DNA of 37,121 nt from JABCPE02 sp963520375 (GTDB lineage: Bacteria; Bacteroidota; Bacteroidia; Flavobacteriales; Weeksellaceae), in assembly GCA_963520375.1 (NCBI GenBank), contig CAUQQF010000018.1, positions 1 through 37,121 of the forward strand, in the 5' to 3' direction. Under the pieces are notes generated by a model, which searched no databases, had not been told where the DNA came from, and saw nothing but the letters and a program-made list of their open reading frames with translations. Each line of letters begins with the position of its first letter. Position 1 is the first letter of the stretch. Made by a program: the position numbers and the translations under genes. This document shows positions 23,046 to 30,168 of the stretch, piece after piece.

Positions 23046-23084
23046 TTTTTTTAATAATAAAATAGATTTAGATTTTTCAAAAAT

Positions 23085-23960
23085 ATGAAAGCATTAGTGT
23101 TTCCTGGACAAGGGTCTCAGTTTGTGGGGATGGGTAAGGATCTTTATGACTACCGTAAGGAGATTAGAGATTTGATGAATTCTGCTAATGATATATTGGG
23201 ATTTGATATTTTGTCAGTGATGTTTGATGGGACAGAAGAGGATTTAAAGAAAACCAAAATAACACAACCAGCTATTTTTATTCATTCTGTAGCTATTGTA
23301 AAGGCAATCAATACAATAGGGGCAGGTATGGTGGCAGGACACTCTTTGGGAGAGTTCTCTGCTTTGGTGGCGAATGGAGTTTTATCGTTTAAAGATGGGC
23401 TGGAGCTGGTTTATCAAAGAGCTTTGGCTATGCAGGAGGCTTGTGATATCAATCCTTCCTCTATGGCCGCGGTACTTGGGCTGGATGATGATAAAGTAGA
23501 AAAAATTTGTGCAGAAATAGATGGACTGGTAGTTCCTGCAAACTATAACTGCCCTGGGCAATTGGTGATTTCTGGTGAAACACCAGCAGTGGAAAAGGCG
23601 TGCGAAGCCCTAAAAGCAGCTGGTGCGAAAAGAGCGCTTTTACTGCCAGTGAATGGAGCTTTTCACTCTCCTTTGATGCAGCCAGCACAAGAAAAATTAG
23701 CACAAGCAATAGAAGGAGTAAAGTTTAATAATCCTATTCTTCCGATTTATCAGAATGTAACAACGACTCCTGTGACAGACCCAGAGGAAATAAAAAAGAA
23801 TCTGATAGCACAGCTGACAGGTCCTGTAAAATGGACACAAACGATACAAAATATGGTGAAAGATGGCGCTGACCACTTTGTGGAAGTGGGGCCAGGGAAA
23901 ACATTACAAGGATTGATAAAGAAAATATCGCCTAGTATTATGGTTTCATCAGGGATATAA
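23085..23960 (+). CDS. fabD: Malonyl-CoA:ACP transacylase FabD
   Basis: FabD moves malonyl groups from CoA to acyl carrier protein at the start of fatty acid synthesis. This 291-residue protein has the N-terminal FPGQGSQFVGMG, the nucleophile motif AGHSLGE with Ser87 (next to His86), Arg112 in VYQRALAMQ that holds the malonyl carboxylate, and His194 in NGAFHSPLM. The C-terminal QLTGPVKWTQTI and FVEVGPGKTLQGLIKKI are also typical. It lies 39 bases after the LysM gene and is followed by a 15-bp hairpin terminator. Other fab genes are not adjacent. Confidence 0.96.
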   Translation: MKALVFPGQGSQFVGMGKDLYDYRKEIRDLMNSANDILGFDILSVMFDGTEEDLKKTKITQPAIFIHSVAIVKAINTIGAGMVAGHSLGEFSALVANGVLSFKDGLELVYQRALAMQEACDINPSSMAAVLGLDDDKVEKICAEIDGLVVPANYNCPGQLVISGETPAVEKACEALKAAGAKRALLLPVNGAFHSPLMQPAQEKLAQAIEGVKFNNPILPIYQNVTTTPVTDPEEIKKNLIAQLTGPVKWTQTIQNMVKDGADHFVEVGPGKTLQGLIKKISPSIMVSSGI

Positions 23961-23984
23961 TGGATTTCGTAATCTGTAAAAAAT

Positions 23985-24023
23985 ATTGCTATTCTTGGAT
24001 ATTCCGAGGATAGCAATTTGTTT
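23985..24023 (+). terminator. Terminator after fabD
   Basis: A 15-bp stem with two G-T pairs, 23985-23999 with 24003-24017 (tip TTGGA-TAT-TCCGA), is followed by TTGTTT. The stem is long but the T run is weak. Confidence 0.7.
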
Positions 24024-24035
24024 ATAAATATTATT

Positions 24036-24043
24036 TACCTTTG
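24036..24043 (+). promoter_or_regulatory. -7 element immediately before the GYDIA kinase gene
   Basis: TACCTTTG is an exact TAnnTTTG match and ends only 4 bases before the ATG at 24048. A TTTG at 24017-24020 is 15 bases upstream of it, shorter than the usual spacing. The expected transcript would have no leader. Confidence 0.5.
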
Positions 24044-24047
24044 TTTT

Positions 24048-24953
24048 ATGGAAAGTTTTTTTTCACATGGCAAACTGCTTCTCTCTTCAGAATATTTCGT
24101 GCTGGATGGGGCAACGGCACTGGCTGTTCCGACCAAATCTGGACAAAATCTCTGTGTAGAAGAAAAAAATGATGGCAAGGCTCTTGTTTTTTGGGAGGCT
24201 TATCATAGCGGGCAGCTTTGGATGAGTGCAGAAATTGATTATCTCAATTGGAGAATTATAAAAACTAATCTTCCCGAAAATGCTGAATTCATTATGAATG
24301 TTCTTAGAAATATTCAAAGCCTTTCATCATCTCATTTACAAGATAAAAAATCATATTTTATCAAGACAAATCTTGAATTTCCTGCTAATTTCGGCTGGGG
24401 GAGCAGTTCTACGCTGATGGCAAATCTTGCCAAATGGGCAGGGATAGATGCTTTTGAACTTAATGAAATTTCCCTTGGTGGAAGCGGCTATGATATAGCG
24501 GTAGCGATGGAGGGAACGCCTATTTTATATCGGCTAAAATGGAAAAATAGAGAGATAACACGAGTGAATTTTGACCCAGAATTCAAGGATGAACTATTAT
24601 TCGTCCATCTCAATCAAAAACAAGACAGCCGCGAAGGAATAAAACTCTATAAATCCAAACCAAAATCAGATGAAATAATTGGTGAGTTTTCGGATTTAAC
24701 GGAAAAAGTTTTAAATTGTAAAAACATTGATGAGTTTTCGGATTTAATGGAAATTCACGAAAAAAAAGTTTCCGCATTTTTGGGACTTACTAAAGTCAAA
24801 CAGCAGTATTTCCCTGATTGCCCTGTTTTTGTGAAAAGCCTCGGGGCTTGGGGAGGAGATTTTGTGATGACAAGGAAATTTCAAGGATATGAAAACTTTT
24901 TTCATGGACACGGATTTCATACTTTTTTTGACTGGAACGAAATAATTAAGTAA
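24048..24953 (+). CDS. GYDIA-family GHMP kinase
   Basis: Starting at the ATG at 24048 (MESFFSHGKLLLSSEYFVLD) gives 301 aa. This is a GHMP-type small-molecule kinase: N-terminal GKLLLSSEYFVLDGATALAVPT, the phosphate-binding loop FGWGSSSTL, and the name-giving motif GGSGYDIAVAMEG, then LGAWGGDFVM near the C-terminus. The natural substrate of this Bacteroidota family is not established to my knowledge. Mevalonate-pathway kinases are the closest relatives. No mevalonate genes are adjacent. Upstream residues in frame back to 24018 overlap the promoter and are not part of the protein. Confidence 0.85.
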   Translation: MESFFSHGKLLLSSEYFVLDGATALAVPTKSGQNLCVEEKNDGKALVFWEAYHSGQLWMSAEIDYLNWRIIKTNLPENAEFIMNVLRNIQSLSSSHLQDKKSYFIKTNLEFPANFGWGSSSTLMANLAKWAGIDAFELNEISLGGSGYDIAVAMEGTPILYRLKWKNREITRVNFDPEFKDELLFVHLNQKQDSREGIKLYKSKPKSDEIIGEFSDLTEKVLNCKNIDEFSDLMEIHEKKVSAFLGLTKVKQQYFPDCPVFVKSLGAWGGDFVMTRKFQGYENFFHGHGFHTFFDWNEIIK

Positions 24954-24991
24954 AACTGAACTAAATCATAGGAAAAACCTAAAAATATCAA

Positions 24992-24999
24992 TACATTTG
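24992..24999 (+). promoter_or_regulatory. -7 element of pckA
   Basis: TACATTTG matches TAnnTTTG exactly, 30 bases before the ATG at 25030. No TTTG at the -33 distance is seen. It overlaps the TTG at 24997 that would be the alternative start, which argues for the ATG at 25030. Confidence 0.5.
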
Positions 25000-25029
25000 C
25001 GTGTAGTTAATTTATATAAAATATTTAAC

Positions 25030-26625
25030 ATGGAACAGATTAAAAACTATTTAGAAAAACATGGCATTAAGGGAGTTAAGGAGATTGTGTATAATCCTAC
25101 CTACGAACAACTTTTCCAAGATGAAATGTCACCAGAAAACGAAGGTTTTGAGAAAGGGATTTTGACAAATTCAGGTGCTGTTGCTGTGAAGACAGGCGTT
25201 TTCACAGGGCGTTCGCCAAAGGATAGATACATCGTAAAAGACCAAACTACGGAAAATACGATTTGGTGGGATGGTAAAATAAACTTGCCTACGACGCCTG
25301 AGATTTTTGGTGGTTTAAAGAAAATAGTAACTGATTCCTTTGAAAATAAAAAAATCTATGTGGTGGATACTTTCTGCGGAACCAATCCAGACACGAGACT
25401 GAAAGTGAGATTCGTGATGGAAGTGGCTTGGCAGGCGCATTTTGTTACCAATATGTTTATCCGCCCTTCTCACTATGACCTAGAACATTACGGAGAGCCA
25501 GATTTCTTGGTAATCAATGGTTCTAAGGTGACTAACCCGAACTGGAAAGAACAAGGGCTTAATTCAGAGAACTTTGTGATGTTTAACCTTACAGAAAAAA
25601 CTCAGATTATCGGAGGAACTTGGTACGGAGGCGAGATGAAAAAGGGAATGTTCTCTATGATGAACTACTACCTTCCACTGAAAGGGATGGCATCTATGCA
25701 CTGTTCTGCTAATGTGGGCGAAAAAGGCGATGTAGCAGTGTTTTTCGGGCTTTCTGGAACAGGAAAAACTACGCTTTCTGCTGACCCTAAGAGATACCTT
25801 ATCGGTGATGATGAGCACGGTTGGGATAACAATGGCGTGTTCAACTACGAGGGAGGCTGTTATGCGAAGGTAATAGACCTTTCTGCTGAAAAAGAACCAG
25901 ATATTTTTGGGGCGATAAAAAGAGATGCACTTCTTGAAAATGTAGTGGTAAAGGATAACGGCGAGGTGGACTACAGCGATGGTTCTATCACGGAAAACAC
26001 CAGAGTTTCTTACCCTATCTATCACATTAGTAAGATTGTTTTACCATCAAAAGCAGGACACGCGAAGAAAGTTATTTATCTTTCTGCTGATGCATTTGGG
26101 GTGCTTCCTCCTGTTTCTATCCTTACAGATGAACAGGCACAATATCACTTCCTATGTGGATACACTTCTAAAATGGCAGGAACGGAGAGAGGCGTTACAG
26201 AGCCGTTGCCATCTTTCTCACCAGCGTTCGGAGAGGCATTTTTAGCGCTTCACCCTACGATGTATTCTAAAACTTTAGTTTCTAAAATGAAAGAACATGG
26301 AGCAAAAGCTTATTTAGTAAATACAGGCTGGAATGGAACAGGGAAAAGAATTTCGCTGAAAGATACCAGAGCTATCATAGATGCTATTTTAGATGGTTCT
26401 ATCGATAAAGCGGAAACGAATAAAATCCCAATTTTAGGACTTACTTTCCCAACAGCATTGCCGAATGTTCCTTCTGAAATTCTTGACCCAAGAGACACTT
26501 ACGCTGATGCATCTCAGTGGGAAACTAAGGCTAAAGATTTAGCAGGAAAGTATATCAAATACTTTGAACAATATACAGACACAGAAGAAGGAAAAGCATT
26601 AGTAAATGCAGGTCCGAAATTATAA
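25030..26625 (+). CDS. pckA: Phosphoenolpyruvate carboxykinase (ATP)
   Basis: PckA converts oxaloacetate and ATP to phosphoenolpyruvate, CO2 and ADP, the entry step of gluconeogenesis from amino acids and organic acids. From the ATG at 25030 the protein is 531 residues, the standard length of the ATP type. Key motifs are Arg61 in FTGRSPKDRYIV (substrate binding), the P-loop FGLSGTGKTTLSADP (239-253), the metal-binding GDDEHGWDNNG (259-269), and ENTRVSYP. In this S46-peptidase-bearing organism it fits growth on peptides. It stands alone between its own promoter and a strong terminator. Confidence 0.97.
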   Translation: MEQIKNYLEKHGIKGVKEIVYNPTYEQLFQDEMSPENEGFEKGILTNSGAVAVKTGVFTGRSPKDRYIVKDQTTENTIWWDGKINLPTTPEIFGGLKKIVTDSFENKKIYVVDTFCGTNPDTRLKVRFVMEVAWQAHFVTNMFIRPSHYDLEHYGEPDFLVINGSKVTNPNWKEQGLNSENFVMFNLTEKTQIIGGTWYGGEMKKGMFSMMNYYLPLKGMASMHCSANVGEKGDVAVFFGLSGTGKTTLSADPKRYLIGDDEHGWDNNGVFNYEGGCYAKVIDLSAEKEPDIFGAIKRDALLENVVVKDNGEVDYSDGSITENTRVSYPIYHISKIVLPSKAGHAKKVIYLSADAFGVLPPVSILTDEQAQYHFLCGYTSKMAGTERGVTEPLPSFSPAFGEAFLALHPTMYSKTLVSKMKEHGAKAYLVNTGWNGTGKRISLKDTRAIIDAILDGSIDKAETNKIPILGLTFPTALPNVPSEILDPRDTYADASQWETKAKDLAGKYIKYFEQYTDTEEGKALVNAGPKL

Positions 26626-26634
26626 TAACAAAAT

Positions 26635-26665
26635 AAACCTTCTCAAATTTGGGAAGGTTTGTTTT
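26635..26665 (+). terminator. Terminator after pckA
   Basis: AAACCTTCTCAA (26635-26646) pairs with TTGGGAAGGTTT (26649-26660), one G-T pair included, followed by GTTTTA. The fully paired form leaves a 2-base loop, so the tip must open slightly. Confidence 0.8.
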
Positions 26666-26691
26666 ATTTACAACTTAAATATTTATTGGAT

Positions 26692-26925
26692 ATGAAAAAG
26701 AAAAGTATATTTTCAGTGGTGGGAATGCTTTTTGGGATGGGCTTTTCCGTTGTAGATGGAGTAGTTTCCTATACAGATACTGCTTTATTAGAAGAACCAC
26801 TCAGCGGAATGATAGCCAATATTCTATCATCTGAAATATTCATTAAACATTTCTTAATTTATTCACTTATGGGACTTGTGGCTGGTTTTGTTTTTGGTCT
26901 TTTTATGGAGAAAATATTTAAGTAA
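26692..26925 (+). CDS. Small two-helix membrane protein, 77 aa
   Basis: From the ATG at 26692 (MKKKSIFSVVGMLFGMGFSV) the protein has a hydrophobic N-terminal helix (about 5-25), a short acidic loop (DTALLEEPLSG) and a second helix (about 48-72, FLIYSLMGLVAGFVFGLFM) with a small-residue G-x-x-x-G-like pattern. I do not recognise the family. The frame extends upstream to 26659 but that overlaps the pckA terminator. It ends 8 bases from the convergent dtd gene. It may be transcribed only by read-through from pckA, since no clear promoter is seen. Confidence 0.65.
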   Translation: MKKKSIFSVVGMLFGMGFSVVDGVVSYTDTALLEEPLSGMIANILSSEIFIKHFLIYSLMGLVAGFVFGLFMEKIFK

Positions 26926-26933
26926 AAAAAATC

Positions 26934-27383
26934 CTAACTTTTCGTTTTGCTGTCCATCACTATCGTTACAGGGCCGTCATTGAGGAGAGAGACTTTCATA
27001 TCTGCGCCGAAAATTCCACTCTCGGTTTTTAAACCTGATTTCTTGATGAGGCCTTTGAAGTACTCAAACAGAGGAACAGCTTTTTCTGGTCTTGCGGCTT
27101 TTATAAAAGATGGACGATTTCCTTTTTTGTAATCGGCAAGCAGCGTGAACTGGCTTACACACAGTATTTCTCCACTTATATCTTTTACCGAGAGATTCAT
27201 TTTCCCTTCCTTATCACTGAAAATCCTCAAATCAACGATTTTCTTTGCGAGCCATTCTGCATCTTCTTGATTGTCTTCTTCTTCCACGCCTACAAGTAGC
27301 AAAAGCCCTTTGGAGATTTCGCCCGTGATTTCGTTATTTACTTTTACAGAAGCTTCTGATACTCTTTGGATTACGATTTTCAT
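26934..27383 (-). CDS. dtd: D-aminoacyl-tRNA deacylase Dtd
   Basis: Dtd hydrolyses D-amino acids (and glycine mischarged on tRNA-Ala) from tRNA and so guards translation. The 149-residue length is standard. The N-terminal MKIVIQRVSEASVKV, the active-site CVSQFTLLADYKKGNRPSF and the cross-subunit loop SLLNDGPVTIVMDS, with the Gly-Pro dipeptide that rejects L-amino acids, are all present. It works as a cytoplasmic dimer. It is 4 bases downstream of the Rieske-like lipoprotein gene and probably cotranscribed with it. Confidence 0.95.
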   Translation of the reverse strand: MKIVIQRVSEASVKVNNEITGEISKGLLLLVGVEEEDNQEDAEWLAKKIVDLRIFSDKEGKMNLSVKDISGEILCVSQFTLLADYKKGNRPSFIKAARPEKAVPLFEYFKGLIKKSGLKTESGIFGADMKVSLLNDGPVTIVMDSKTKS

Positions 27384-27387
27384 AGGT

Positions 27388-27840
27388 TTAATAATGGATT
27401 AAAAGATCACCCGTAGCGGCATTGTAACTATAATCATAAGATTTAGGAGGAAGTCCAGTTCCTTTTATAGGTGTTCCATCTTGTAAAATCCATTCGGCGC
27501 CGTCTTTTGGGCAGACGATTTTGATTCTGTCTTGAACTATCAGCGTAGTATTCGTATCAGGGCAGAGGTGTGGCGCATTTCGGTCATACACCTTGAAGCC
27601 AGTTCCTGTTTTTACTAAAATCAGTCCGCGCGTACCGCTCTGCTGTTCATTGATGTAAATCCAGCCTTTCGTATTCAAATCAATAGCATAAGCAGGAAGG
27701 TTAAGATTCAGCTGAACATTGATAATCTGGCTGGGAAAGCAGCTCACGGTCTCGGCTCTACTTTCACAGGAAATAACAAGGGATAACAAACTGAAAACTA
27801 ATAAAATAAAAAAGGCTTTTAATGCGTTAAATATTTTCAT
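27388..27840 (-). CDS. Rieske-like lipoprotein without the usual iron-sulfur ligands
   Basis: This 150-residue lipoprotein has a long signal peptide and the lipobox LVISC (Cys25). The mature part is laid out like a small Rieske ferredoxin domain: FKVYDRNAPHLCPD in the first ligand region and IKIVCPKDGAEWILQDGTPIKGTG in the second. The Cys-x-His and Cys-x-x-His pairs that bind a 2Fe-2S cluster are not both present: the first site reads His-Leu-Cys and the second Cys-Pro-Lys-Asp. A cluster is therefore doubtful, and the cysteines may form a disulfide. It lies upstream of dtd. Confidence 0.7.
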   Translation of the reverse strand: MKIFNALKAFFILLVFSLLSLVISCESRAETVSCFPSQIINVQLNLNLPAYAIDLNTKGWIYINEQQSGTRGLILVKTGTGFKVYDRNAPHLCPDTNTTLIVQDRIKIVCPKDGAEWILQDGTPIKGTGLPPKSYDYSYNAATGDLLIHY

Positions 27841-27857
27841 AATAAGAAAAAATTTTT

Positions 27858-27874
27858 TATCTTTGTCAAAGTAA
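27858..27874. promoter_or_regulatory. Overlapping divergent -7 elements before greA and the Rieske-like gene
   Basis: TATCTTTG (27858-27865) faces greA. On the other strand TTACTTTG (plus 27867-27874) faces the lipoprotein gene, and the two share the dyad CTTTG-T-CAAAG (27861-27871). The plus-strand element is an exact consensus match; the other differs at one base. Confidence 0.45.
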
Positions 27875-27890
27875 AGTTAGTTAAAATTTA

Positions 27891-27918
27891 AAGGTATCCG
27901 GCAAAGGTCGGATATTTT
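27891..27918 (+). other. Hairpin in the greA leader
   Basis: TATCCG (27895-27900) pairs with CGGATA (27909-27914). The stem can extend outwards by AAGG against TTTT using two G-T pairs, and T-rich sequence follows. It sits between the greA promoter and its ATG, so it could act as an attenuator or a 5' structural element. Confidence 0.45.
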
Positions 27919-27952
27919 ATTATTTATTTAACACAAATAAAAGAAAAAAATC

Positions 27953-28420
27953 ATGAATTATGTTACAAAAGAGGGCTTAGCAAAAATGAAGGCCGAGCTA
28001 GAGCAGTTGGAATCAATAGAGAGACCAAAAATCACTCAACAGATTGCAGAAGCAAGAGACAAAGGAGACCTTTCTGAAAATGCTGAGTATGATGCAGCAA
28101 AGGAAGCGCAAGGGCTTTTGGAGCTGAAAATATCCAAATTACAGGATATAATAGCAAATTCTAAAATCATAGAGGAAAACCAGATAGACACTTCTAAAGT
28201 ATCTATCCTTACGACTGTAAGACTAAAAAATAACGCAACCAAAGCCGAGCAGAAATTCACATTAGTTCCTGATAATGAGAGTGATCTGAAGGCTAATAAA
28301 ATATCTGTAAATACTCCTATTGCCAAAGGGCTTTTAGGAAAGGCTGTTGGCGAAGTAGCAGAAATAGTGCTTCCAAACGGAAATAAACTTTCGTTTGAAG
28401 TTTTAGAAATTACGATTTAG
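27953..28420 (+). CDS. greA: Transcription elongation factor GreA
   Basis: GreA rescues backtracked RNA polymerase by promoting cleavage of the RNA 3' end. This 155-residue protein has the N-terminal coiled coil (about 1-75) whose tip carries the acidic pair in GDLSENAEYDAAKEAQ. The C-terminal FKBP-like domain ends with PIAKGLLGKAVGEVAEI and FEVLEITI. It has a leader of about 80 bases with a hairpin. The HIT gene follows after 47 bases with no terminator between, so the two probably form an operon. Confidence 0.96.
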   Translation: MNYVTKEGLAKMKAELEQLESIERPKITQQIAEARDKGDLSENAEYDAAKEAQGLLELKISKLQDIIANSKIIEENQIDTSKVSILTTVRLKNNATKAEQKFTLVPDNESDLKANKISVNTPIAKGLLGKAVGEVAEIVLPNGNKLSFEVLEITI

Positions 28421-28467
28421 TCTTTTGGCTGAATTAAATAAATAGTAAAACCTTAATAATCAATAAA

Positions 28468-28857
28468 ATGGCTTCAATTTTCACAAAAATAATAAATGGT
28501 GAAATTCCGTGCTACAAGATAGCAGAGGATGAACATCATTTGGCGTTTTTAGATATCATGCCGATAGCCAAAGGGCATACATTGGTAATTCCTAAAAAAG
28601 AAGTGGATTTTATTTTTGATATGGAAGCAGAGGAGCATAAAAGGCTCTGGGCATTTGCGCAAGAAGTAGCCAAAAAGGTAAAAGCTGCGATTCCGTGTGT
28701 GAAAGTAGGCGTAGCCGTAGTAGGGCTGGAAGTTCCGCACACACATATCCATCTCGTTCCTATCAATGAAATCAAAGATTTGAATTTTACTAATGAAAAA
28801 CTGAAATTCACAGAAGAGGAATTCAGAGAAATTCAAAAAGCAATAACAGGGCAATAA
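28468..28857 (+). CDS. HIT-family (histidine triad) nucleotide-binding protein
   Basis: This 129-residue HINT-like protein opens with SIFTKIINGEIPCYKIAEDE and has the histidine triad HTHIHLVP (His91, His93, His95). It probably hydrolyses nucleoside phosphoramidates or aminoacyl-adenylates as a cytoplasmic dimer. The C-terminal extension after the triad (about 100-129, charged) is typical for the Bacteroidota members. It lies downstream of greA on the same strand and is followed by a 12-bp hairpin. Confidence 0.92.
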   Translation: MASIFTKIINGEIPCYKIAEDEHHLAFLDIMPIAKGHTLVIPKKEVDFIFDMEAEEHKRLWAFAQEVAKKVKAAIPCVKVGVAVVGLEVPHTHIHLVPINEIKDLNFTNEKLKFTEEEFREIQKAITGQ

Positions 28858-28870
28858 TCACTAAAATTAC

Positions 28871-28903
28871 AAACTTCAATAAATTCTTATTGGAGTTTAT
28901 TTA
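28871..28903 (+). terminator. Hairpin between the HIT gene and clpX
   Basis: AAACTTCAATAA (28871-28882) pairs with TTATTGGAGTTT (28887-28898) over 12 bp with one G-T pair and a 4-base loop. The tail ATTTATTC is only moderately T-rich, so this may be a terminator or a clpX leader structure. Confidence 0.6.
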
Positions 28904-28927
28904 TTCATAAAAACAAAAAAGAATTAG

Positions 28928-30118
28928 ATGAATCCTAACCAATGTTCCTTTTGTGGAAGAAATAAGAATGAGGTGTCTGTTTTGGTCTCTGGTCAGAATG
29001 GGTTTATTTGCAACTACTGTATAGAGCAGGCTCACACCATAGTGAAAGAGACTGACGAGCAAGAAAATAAAAATCATTCATCTGTAAAAACTTCGGCTCA
29101 GCTAAAGAAACCGAGAGAAATCAAGGAATTTTTGGATGAATATGTAATAGGGCAGGACCAAGCGAAAAAACAGCTTTCAATAGCGGTTTATAATCATTAC
29201 AAAAGACTGGCTCACAATGCAGATGAAAATAAATCTGTAGAGATAGAAAAATCTAACATCATCATGGTGGGAGAGACAGGAACAGGAAAAACGCTCTTGG
29301 CTAAAACTATCGCTAGACAGCTGGAAGTTCCGTTCTGTATCGTAGATGCTACGGTTCTTACAGAGGCGGGCTATGTAGGAGAGGATGTGGAAAGTATTCT
29401 GTCTAGACTGCTTATGGTGTCTGACTATGATGTGGAAAAAGCCGAAAGAGGCATCGTTTTTATAGATGAAATAGATAAAATCGCTAGAAAATCGGATAAT
29501 CCGAGTTTGACTCGTGATGTATCTGGGGAAGGCGTTCAGCAGGGACTTTTGAAACTATTGGAGGGAAGCATCGTAAATGTACCGCCACAAGGAGGGAGAA
29601 AGCACCCAGACCAAAAATACATTCAAGTAAATACCCAGAATATCCTATTCATCGCAGGAGGAGCGTTTGATGGTATCAAAGAAATCATTGAACGAAGAAT
29701 GAACAAGCAGGCGATAGGTTTCAGCTCGGAGAAGACAAATAAAGTGGATGATGATTCCTATATTTTAGACAAATTGGATGCTACGGATTTGAGGAATTTT
29801 GGTCTTATCCCAGAACTTTTGGGGCGTTTTCCTATCGTGACTCATTTGGATAAACTAGATGAAGCAACCATGCTGAGAATCCTAAGCGAGCCTAAAAACT
29901 CTATTATCAACCAGTTTATAGAACTATTCAGACTAGATGGCGTGGAGCTGAGTTTCACCGAAGGCGCTTTACAAAAAATAGTAAAAGAAACGATGGAAAA
30001 AGGTTTGGGAGCGAGAGGGCTGAGAGGAACGACCGAAAAAGTTTTGGAAAAATACATGTATGACATAGACCAGCTCGGAGGTTCATTGGTCATAGATGAA
30101 AGCAAAATAGAATTTTAA
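28928..30118 (+). CDS. clpX: ATP-dependent Clp protease ATP-binding subunit ClpX
   Basis: ClpX unfolds proteins and feeds them to ClpP. The 396-residue protein has the N-terminal zinc domain with Cys6, Cys9, Cys28 and Cys31, and the Walker A motif GETGTGKT (115-122). It also has Walker B VFIDEID (177-183), the RKH loop in GGRKHPDQ, the ClpP-contacting IGF loop (KQAIGFSSE), and the arginine-finger / sensor region PELLGRFPI with GLGARGLRG. It is complete and slightly shorter than the E. coli form. clpP is not adjacent. A strong terminator follows. Confidence 0.97.
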   Translation: MNPNQCSFCGRNKNEVSVLVSGQNGFICNYCIEQAHTIVKETDEQENKNHSSVKTSAQLKKPREIKEFLDEYVIGQDQAKKQLSIAVYNHYKRLAHNADENKSVEIEKSNIIMVGETGTGKTLLAKTIARQLEVPFCIVDATVLTEAGYVGEDVESILSRLLMVSDYDVEKAERGIVFIDEIDKIARKSDNPSLTRDVSGEGVQQGLLKLLEGSIVNVPPQGGRKHPDQKYIQVNTQNILFIAGGAFDGIKEIIERRMNKQAIGFSSEKTNKVDDDSYILDKLDATDLRNFGLIPELLGRFPIVTHLDKLDEATMLRILSEPKNSIINQFIELFRLDGVELSFTEGALQKIVKETMEKGLGARGLRGTTEKVLEKYMYDIDQLGGSLVIDESKIEF

Positions 30119-30135
30119 TATTCACATTAAAAAAC

Positions 30136-30166
30136 AAAAAGCAGGATTTATTTCCTGCTTTTTTAT
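30136..30166. terminator. Bidirectional terminator between clpX and glyS
   Basis: AAAAAGCAGGA (30136-30146) pairs perfectly with TCCTGCTTTTT (30153-30163) across a 6-base loop, with T on one side and A on the other. It lies between convergent genes. Confidence 0.85.
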
Positions 30167-30168
30167 TA

